A stretch of 64,000 nt of DNA, taken from assembly GCF_017654505.1 (NCBI RefSeq), contig NC_054539.1:72024413-72088412 (forward strand). Reading direction: 5' to 3'. Made by a program: the position numbers and the translations under genes. Every line of letters starts with the position of its first letter. Within the stretch, counting starts at the first letter, position 1. The notes below the pieces were generated by a model. It was not told the DNA's origin, ran no database searches, and saw only the letters and a program-made list of their open reading frames with translations. Below are positions 56,932-64,000 of the stretch, in pieces. This DNA is from Polyodon spathula (taxonomy: Eukaryota > Chordata > Actinopteri > Acipenseriformes > Polyodontidae).

Positions 56932-57458
56932 CATTTTGGGGTAAGTAACCCAAAAAAGGAAGCAGACCATGACCGCAGTCAAGATGTCATTCGTTCAGGA
57001 CAGTAATACAGCCCCAATCTGCCGCAGGCAGCTCCTAAATAGAGATCCCCCCCAAGCCCTATTGGCTCACACAGTGTAAATGGGCACATGTGTGACATAC
57101 ACACTGACCAATCGCTTAGACACTTAGTCCCGCGCAAGCAGATGACTGGTGGAACCGAACACAAATAACAGTGCAGCAAACCCAGACAACATCTACACAT
57201 AACTTCACTGTGCATGTGATTAGAATATGTTAAAAAAAAATGATGTAAAGCTGGTATATTTGTGTCTCAGAGAAATTGGAGAGGAATGGGAAATTCAAAC
57301 AAGGTAAAGGCAATCACCCAAATAAAGCTGAAGCACTAAAAGATAACATAGAGTGTCTGTGCAGCACTGAAACACTACATTTAAAAAAAAAAACTGTACT
57401 GCTGAACCTTGTCTTCTTTAGTATTACCATCACAAGTGTATCCATTTATTATACAAAA
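56931..57458. other. Unassigned, partly GC-rich sequence
   Basis: 56990-57180 is more GC-rich and may be another repeat fragment. No identity can be given. Confidence 0.4.
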
Positions 57459-57610
57459 TAATAGATGGGCCTCTTCAGTGAGTTACAGGAAAGCAATTCC
57501 ATCTCGGGTTTCTGTGACAGTTTATAAATTACGCAACCTTCGGTCTCGTAATTTATGACGTTAAAGAAACCCTAGGTGGAATGTTTTCCTGTAACTCACT
57601 GAAGCCCATC

Positions 57611-57616
<6 letters not shown>
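57459..57616. mobile_element. Foldback MITE, imperfect palindrome of about 158 bp
   Basis: The left half starts ATAGATGGGCCTCTTCAGTG and the right half ends as its inverse (CACTGAAGCCCATCTAT). Further blocks pair inward: AGTTACAGGAAA/TTTCCTGTAACT, GGGTTTCT/AGAAACCC and TAAATTACG/CGTAATTTA. Almost the whole element can form one stem of about 75 bp with a few bulges. It lies in TA-rich DNA and touches (TA)n, consistent with TA targeting. It has no coding capacity. Confidence 0.85.

Positions 57617-57655
<39 letters not shown>
57614..57655. repeat. (TA)n microsatellite
   Basis: About 42 bases of TA repeats starting in the last bases of the foldback MITE. Confidence 0.95.
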
Positions 57656-57658
<3 letters not shown>

Positions 57659-57772
57659 AAGCGATTTGATTGGCTCTTGTAGTGCTAAACTTTGTAAATT
57701 CCCCGATTAGCATTACAGAGCTAATCAAATCACATGAAAGCACAAAGCAGGAGGAGCTCATTTGCATATAAA

Positions 57773-57799
57773 CGAGAGAGAGAGAGAGAGAGAGAGAGA
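57773..57799. repeat. (GA)n microsatellite
   Basis: About 13 GA units, followed by an impure purine-rich tract to 57817. Confidence 0.9.
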
Positions 57800-57817
57800 A
57801 AGAAGGAGAGAGAAAGA

Positions 57818-58559
57818 ATGAGAATACAGAGTATTCATGACAGCCTTGTGGAAAATTCCATTCCAAAGGCAGAACACTGTGGATGAAATGTAAATGGAAC
57901 TTGTCATGCCATCAGGACTTTAGCAAGAACTTGTACCATAGAGGAGAAACACTGCTCCATAAACCATTGCAGATACTATTACGTCACAACAGCCTACTTT
58001 GTTGAATATTCATGAAGTGCAATAAAAGTAATGACAAACATACAAATGTGATGTGGATGTCTAACTAATTTGTTCCCATTTGTTTGGAAAAACCAAGATA
58101 GCTGTCTGCTTTGTAAATTAGACATCTGCTGTGGGAATAAACACTAGCCTTTGGAGGCACATTCAAATAGATAGCATAAGCGGGAGATCCATAAAAATGG
58201 GAATATATCATGTATATTATACAACAGTGCCAAATATCTGTGAAATCATCACTTTTCATGGGGACATTTTAGTTTGTGTAGTTTAGTGTGTAAGTTTAAT
58301 CTAGCTATTTGCTTGCATAACTACAACATGAAAAAGAGACTTGTTTTTGCTTTCCTATGGTGTTACAGAATAAGACTTTCTAGTCTATTTGTAAAGGCCT
58401 GGTCACATGGGTCGTTTTTGTCGATGGCAACAAGGGGACAACAGATGTTGCTGGCTTGTCCTCTCATGTGACCACTCTGGTCAACACCCTGGTGATACAC
58501 TGGTGACGTGTCTCCCATTTTAGGACAATGTTCTATTTTTCAGGCGGCACAAGGGCAAC
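57818..58559. other. Unassigned sequence
   Basis: No recognised features. Confidence 0.5.
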
Positions 58560-59264
58560 TGTGACAGGGCAATAGGAGAGAGACTTGCACATATGAGAGG
58601 GGGCAAAGCCCTGCTGTTTAAATGTATTTCTTGTTTATTTAAGAGCGGGTAAATTTATTAATGGCTGTGGTGTATTGTATTATTATTTCAAACAAATGCA
58701 TTATCTTGTGGGTTATTTAAACAGGGGAAGCTGGTGTGTATGATTTAAATGTATTTACGCAATACTTTGTGTTTGTTATTGTTGGTTTGGATGTGGTCTG
58801 GCAGGGGCAATTGTTAGCAGTTTGTCCTTGTGAGACATCTCTGTGACAATGCGTGGTATGCAGAGGATTTATTATAAACAAAGCTGCTGTTGACCATGCA
58901 AATATTAAAAACCCACTGCAGAAGGTGACGATCTCCAGATTTAATTAATTGATTAATTTGTTGCTAAATGGGAGATGGTCACCAATAAAGGCATGCAGCT
59001 CTCCCTGTTTGAGGTGGTGATGGAGAGGAAAGGATCAGTGAAGGCTACTGCCCAGCCTGACCTTAGGGTTTTTAGTGTTTTGTGTTGGTGATTTATTTTT
59101 GTTAAAACTTTACTTTGCTCTGTGAGCATTGTTTTTGTAAAACCTCTTTATTTTATTTTTGTTTAAAAAAAACGGTGCAAGAGTGTGCTTTTCCATCCGT
59201 GTATCTGAGTCTGTGTAGTTCCTGCTTCTGACCTGACGTCACCAAACTCAACCGTCCTGTCACA
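58560..59264. mobile_element. 705-bp TGTGACAGG...CCTGTCACA element with 5-bp target duplication
   Basis: Starts TGTGACAGG at 58560 and ends CCTGTCACA at 59264. The nine terminal bases are perfect inverted repeats. The flanking five bases are identical, GCAAC at 58555-58559 and 59265-59269. TG...CA ends and a 5-bp duplication fit a solo LTR; the 9-bp inverted ends are also compatible with a small DNA element. Inside are T-rich tracts with TTTATT-type words near 59145-59160, and no protein. Related fragments are at 10385-10740 and perhaps 37318-37690. Confidence 0.7.
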
Positions 59265-59269
59265 GCAAC

Positions 59270-60366
59270 ATTTTCAACCAGCCAATCATATCTGACTGTA
59301 GTGTCACATGATAGTAAGGATATAGACCAGGGGTTCCCAACATTATTCAGCAAAGGTCCACTTACCAAACATGGTACACACTGCCAAAGCCAGTTGTCTC
59401 AAGTTTGGGAATTTCTCAGGTCGATGTATTTGATCCAGAACTTGTCAGGGCAATCATTATGTTCACAAAGCTTCTCCTTTAACACAACATTGGCACACAG
59501 ATTGCACAGCTCCATCTGAAGTTGTCCTTTGTCTACCCAAGGAAATGTATTACTGGCAGTCACATTTCACAATCCTCTTGTTTCTATAAGAAATGGGTTT
59601 TTCATGAAAAAGAAAAGGTCTTCTTTTGTGATGAACTGGTGAAACCTTGATGGCAAGCTTTCTCAAAAACTTGGAAAATTAATATCATAGATGCGTAATG
59701 TTTTTCGACGCATCTATGGTATAAAAGTAATTGGATATAACTCCTTTCCAAAACATTGGAATATGATCTCATGGTTCTCATTTTCAACCCCTCCTTTCTC
59801 TAAAAACATAGGTGAAGTAAAGTTCACAGGATCATTTGCTACCAAGTACAATACAAGTTTATATGTGTATTAAAACAACTTTTTGTTTGATTATATTAAC
59901 CTGGGTCTACAATATATTCCCTGTGAGCAGCATATCATATCACCTCTGCAGATCAGTTTACCTTCATATACAGGTATGTGTTAACAGGATATTTAATAGG
60001 AATTGTAGGGAGTTTTGCCATAGGTCTTCTTTGTTATGAAGTCATTTAAGCTTTCAATGGAAGGTCCAGTTATTTTTATCTAAATTCAAGCTACCATTAA
60101 CATATTAGAATTTAACAGTATTATAGTAACTGAACTAAGTCTGACCTCTTTCTCTGTTCATACAAAATCCAACTGAAGCAGGTTTTAAGACAACCAACCC
60201 TCTCGTCAATCTTAGTGCTGATTGATATGAAACACTAGTGTACACATTTTCGAATACACATTATTTTAAACCACATTATTTTAACTTAACTCAGTAAACC
60301 ATCCTACGCTTTATGCTTGCCAGGTACTTTGCAGGTACTATTGCCATTACTATTCATCTGTGAGAT

Positions 60367-60370
<4 letters not shown>
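59270..60370. other. Unassigned sequence with a small hairpin
   Basis: 59686-59696 (CATAGATGCGT) pairs perfectly with 59708-59718 around an 11-base loop. No gene is recognised. Confidence 0.5.
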
Positions 60371-60435
<65 letters not shown>

Positions 60436-60437
60436 TA
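60371..60437. repeat. (TA)n microsatellite
   Basis: About 67 bases of TA repeats with one AA break near the end. Confidence 0.95.
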
Positions 60438-62360
60438 AAAACAATGTACAAATTAAAATGATACTCCATATTCTGTTATCCGAAAGGTATTTTTTTTGTT
60501 AATATTAACGAGATCTCTCATCATAGAAAAGATCTGGGCTTCTAAGGCTTCTAAAATGAAGGCTTCTGTTTGAATTAGTCTAGAATACCTGTGTTTAGCT
60601 TAAAGATAGCAGTCTCTTTTATAAATTGTAATGTTATTTTACTCCATTCATATACACAGAAGGCAAGAGGTTAAGTTTTAATTAGGCACCTGCTTAGCAG
60701 GCAATGCAACCTTGAATATTAAAACTTTGGACTGCTATACTTTGATACAGACTAACATCTTCCTGCAATTGCTTAAGGTTATTATATTAGGTTTCTTATT
60801 TTTAAAATCTCACAGTTTTCTTATTTATTGAAATACTTTTGTTTTTTCTTACCATAGTAGAAACATAAACATATTTTAGTTAAATTGTTTTTGGCATATT
60901 AACTGTGCTCCATAGATTTTGCCATTCTGTTCTCGCTGGATCAAAAAGTTTGAGACTCCGTGTCTAATTAAAAAATATGCTTCTGCCTGATAAGGGAGGT
61001 TAGGAACTTTTAGCAGGTCGGCCTGGCCTTACACATTCACTAATAATATTTTTCTACTGTTATACTTGAATAAACAGGAATATGGAATCCTACAATATTC
61101 TCATAGACTAATACAGAGTACATTATAACATTTTTCAATAAATTTGGCCGGAGGCCTCACTCGTGGGTGCCTGATGGCTACCTGCACGAGGCAAGCTGGA
61201 AATATATGAACAGTTACACACATACACGCTATGGGGGGACCACCACCCAAAAAGACGAGGCCACCAAACAATGAATGAATAATAATAAATTATTAACGCG
61301 CTCCATGGAGAGGCCCTGCCACCTATCCCACAAATATTGAATTTTATGAAAATCAGTAGTTGAGACACGGCCTGTCCCCACAGAATGGACGCGCTAGTGA
61401 AGACAGCCAAGCTTCTCCAACCTGACCATTCACCCCGCAGAACTAAATATGAAAAGCTCAGGAAAAAACCCTACTCACATATTTTTCATTTTTTAGGGGG
61501 AAACCTCAGGGAATCCATGAGGGCAGCCTTTACTCCAAGCTCTAAGAATAACACACAAAGCTGTTATGAGCTTGCTGATGACATATTGGTTAGGGGCAGA
61601 AAAGCAAACAAATTTACAATTCTTTTAAAATACATTACAGTCATTACAATATTTGTTGCAGTTTCGCAAATGTTCAATTTGTATCCCAAAGATCAGCCTG
61701 CTTCCAGTAGCTGTGACAGTCTTGGGTCAGTTTCTGCCCTCATTGAGTCTGTCATATATCTGCAATAACTTAAATCTTGTTAACTGGCCTCCCATCTCTA
61801 CATTCTCATTTCCATCATTAGTGGGAAGGCTTCAAATAAATTAAACTGTTTCTATCAAAAAACCATCCATCTCTGCTGTATACACCTTTCACTCAAAAAG
61901 GCTTCTCACACCTTATACAGGGGAAGATGGGTTTGAGGGTTACTCCATGACACTGAAGCACTTTCGACCATTACTCTTTTATCATTTCTGACTGTGAGTA
62001 AGGATATATTTTTTTACCGATAAGCCAAGCTACTTACAGTGAAGCTTCCGTTGCTCTTTCCTGATCTTTCATAGACCGCTTTATAAGTGCTGTGCTATGC
62101 TGGTAACTGCAGTGAAGATATCTTCTATAACCGTTGTTCGGAATCTGGCAGGTAAGTTTTGTCAAACTCCTTGCTGTGATTATTATCATAATGATTATCA
62201 TAATAACCAGCGCCACCGTCTCGGTACATAATGCAATACATAGTGCACTGACTTGCTGTTAGGTCGATCTGGAAGAATAAACAAGCCATGTTGTCTTTCA
62301 AAACATGGTTTTCAAAGTCGACCTTCGACTTTTTGGCATCCATTTTTTCAATGTGCACTC
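60438..62360. other. Unassigned intergenic sequence
   Basis: An open frame of 127 codons at 61385-61768 begins at an ATG, but its composition is unremarkable and no family is recognised. A stretch at 61140-61400 is somewhat GC-rich. No repeats are seen. Confidence 0.45.
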
Positions 62361-63080
62361 TTAAGAACATAAGAACATAAGAAAGGTTACAAATGAGAGG
62401 AGTCCATTCGGCCCATCTTGCTTGTTTGGTTGTTAGTAGCTTATTGATCCAAGAATCTCATCAAGCAGCTTGTTGAAGGATCCCAGGGTGCCAGCTTCAA
62501 CAACATTACTGGGGAGTTGATTCCAGACCCTCATGATTCTCTGTGTAAAAAAGTGCCTCCTATTTTCTGTTCTGAATGCCCCTATGTCTAATCTCCATTT
62601 GTCCTGGTCCTTGTTTCTTTTTTCAGGTCGAAAAAGTCCCTTGGGTCGACATTGTCAATACCTTTTAGTATTTTGAATGCTTGAGTTAGGTCGCAATGTA
62701 GTCTTCTTTGTTCAAAGTCTTTTTCATAGATTCCTTCTCCAATTTCAATATCTCCCATATGATATTTATAATGCACATTTTTATTTCCTGCATGCATTAC
62801 CTTACACTTTTCCCTATTAAATGTCATTTGCCATGTGTCTGCCCAGTTCTGAATCTTGTCTAGATCATTTTGAATGACCTTTGCTGCTGCAACAGTGTTT
62901 GCCACTCCTCCTGTTTTTGTGTTGTCTGCAAATTTAACAAGTTTGCTTACTATACCAGAATCTAAATCATTAATGTAGATTAGGAATAGCAGAGGACCTA
63001 ATATTGATCCCTGTGGTACACCACTGGTTACCACACTCCATTCTGAGGTTTCTCCTCTAATCAGTACTTTCTGTTTTCCA
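62361..63080 (-). pseudogene. CR1 LINE, 5'-truncated copy with an internal deletion
   Basis: It starts with the CR1 octamer tail (TTAAGAACATAAGAACATAAG) and follows the 3' part of the full-length copy. At about 62716 it jumps: the sequence equivalent to roughly 47091-47394 of the full-length element is missing. Upstream (minus strand) it continues with 'GVPQGSILGPLLFLIYINDL', then 'KLVKFADNTK' (FADD mutated to FADN), and stops at 63080. It belongs to the same young subfamily but is inactive. Confidence 0.9.
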
Positions 63081-63347
63081 CCAGGTGTAACATCTTGATC
63101 TCAGTATCCATCCTACAGTACTGTGATGTACTTTCCTTGCATATATTTGTTGTATTTAATAATGGCAAATTTTTGCCTTGTAGTGTACTGAATTAATTAA
63201 AAGTATGATCATAAAGAACTATTCACACAGAGTTACATATGTTAAAGAGTAAATATCTTAAGCTAGCAATATTTTTAAATTACCTTCTACTTATGTTGTG
63301 ATGTGTAATAAAACTTTTATGCTTCAATGAGAATGGGCCCTTAGCAA

Positions 63348-63665
63348 AACATTTTCAAATGAGAAGAGGCCATTTGTAACTCGTCCTATTCCAAGTCACT
63401 AGTTGATCTCAAAACTTTGCTAAGTTGTATTTTAAAGCATCCTAAAGATTCTATATCAACAGCATGGCTAGGCAACAAATTGTATTATACCCTCACGACT
63501 CTCTCTGTTACAAAGTGTATGCTTCATTCTGCAGGTTTGTGAACGAGATCCATTATTAAAATAAGACAGGGGACACAATCTGTCACATCCTTTTAGTTAG
63601 CACAACTTGCTCTTGCAAAATGTGTAAACTCAGCCCGGGATCTTTCCAATCCTGGTGACCAGCAA
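63348..63665 (-). repeat. Old, strongly diverged CR1 3'-end fragment
   Basis: Plus-strand text parallels the CR1 3' region block by block: 'GAGAAGAGGCCATTTG', 'AAAGCATCCTAAAGATTC', 'ATCAACAGCATGGCTAGG', 'TACCCTCACGACTCTCTCTG', and near 63630 'GGATCTTTCCAATCCTGGTGACCAG'. Identity is visibly far lower than among the three young CR1 copies, so it belongs to an older CR1/L3-like subfamily. Confidence 0.65.
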
Positions 63666-64000
63666 GAGTTTCAAATTGGACAAATATTTACCACCATGAC
63701 TAGTTGAAAACTAGCACAACCCTACTACCAGATCTGACCAGCTAAGCTAGACCAGTGAAGGCCATTCCTGGACTCGCTGGAAACAGAGCAATTCTGAAAA
63801 TAAGGAATATAAAGCCTTGTTATTATTACACACACTCATACATCGTTGGTTTGTGGCAAGTTTAGCCTTGACTGTAATCATCAACAATAACAACAACAAA
63901 AAAAGTAATTGCTGTGCATATTGCAAAATGGTAAATGGTTACAAAAGCCTCCAAAACCTTTCAAAGGACATTTAAAGGCCACCATTTCAGGAGTGATAGA
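63666..64000. other. Unassigned sequence to the window edge
   Basis: No recognised features. Confidence 0.5.

Noticed and set aside
61385..61768. 127-codon plus-strand frame starting at ATG as a gene
   Set aside because: A hydrophobic patch near its end is the only feature; no signal, family or exon structure supports it.

Overview
The window looks like vertebrate, most likely ray-finned fish, intergenic DNA. It is AT-rich, has many long (TA)n and trinucleotide microsatellites, and carries a mixture of decayed CR1, L2 and RTE LINEs, tRNA-derived SINEs, DIRS-like, Tc1/mariner and PIF/Harbinger elements. A low-divergence CR1 family and repeats beginning TGTGAC suggest a non-teleost fish such as a sturgeon or paddlefish. 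That assignment rests on my memory of such repeats, not on a search. I found no convincing host protein-coding exon and no rRNA or tRNA gene. All recognisable coding sequence belongs to mobile elements.

Layout. 1-7.9 kb: the endonuclease part of one L2 running off the left edge, a second L2 with reverse transcriptase and 3' tail, a decayed RTE-like LINE, and several (TA)n arrays. 7.9-12 kb: mostly unassigned, with one old SINE-like piece. 12-17 kb: a dense graveyard holding a DIRS-like RNase H/recombinase remnant, a LINE with a YMDD reverse transcriptase and a C-terminal PD-(D/E)XK-like nuclease, and a HARBI1-type transposase remnant. 17-24 kb: unassigned sequence with a striking 35-bp hairpin. 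24.5-25.8 kb: a transposase N-terminal fossil directly followed by a 5'-truncated CR1. 28.4-29.4 kb: three exon-like pieces of a trihelix/Myb-SANT protein of the kind that accompanies Harbinger transposases. 29.5-34.4 kb: unassigned. 34.4-38.8 kb: microsatellites, a perfect palindrome, a sense-strand L2 interrupted by further insertions, and a SINE with a perfect B box. 42.3-43.8 kb: a complete but dead Tc1-like transposon. 44.8-46.1 kb: a composite element between matching 5-bp duplications.

The best preserved object lies at 46.7-51.0 kb on the minus strand. It is a full-length CR1 retrotransposon with intact ORF1 (zinc-finger-like cysteines, coiled coil, SGNH esterase) and intact ORF2 (endonuclease plus reverse transcriptase). 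An eight-copy 43/46-bp satellite lies just beyond its 5' end. Further right are a Tc1 element whose transposase is interrupted by one TGA (55.4-56.9 kb), a foldback MITE (57.5 kb), a 705-bp TGTGAC...GTCACA element with a 5-bp target duplication (58.6-59.3 kb), a CR1 copy with an internal deletion, and a much older CR1 tail.

How they work together: the intact CR1 could in principle supply proteins for related CR1 copies. The two Harbinger-type proteins, transposase and Myb-like partner, are both present as fossils 11 kb apart. No single new biological system is evident. The points most worth checking are the intact CR1 and its 5' structure, the Harbinger pair, the hairpins, and the TGTGAC element family.
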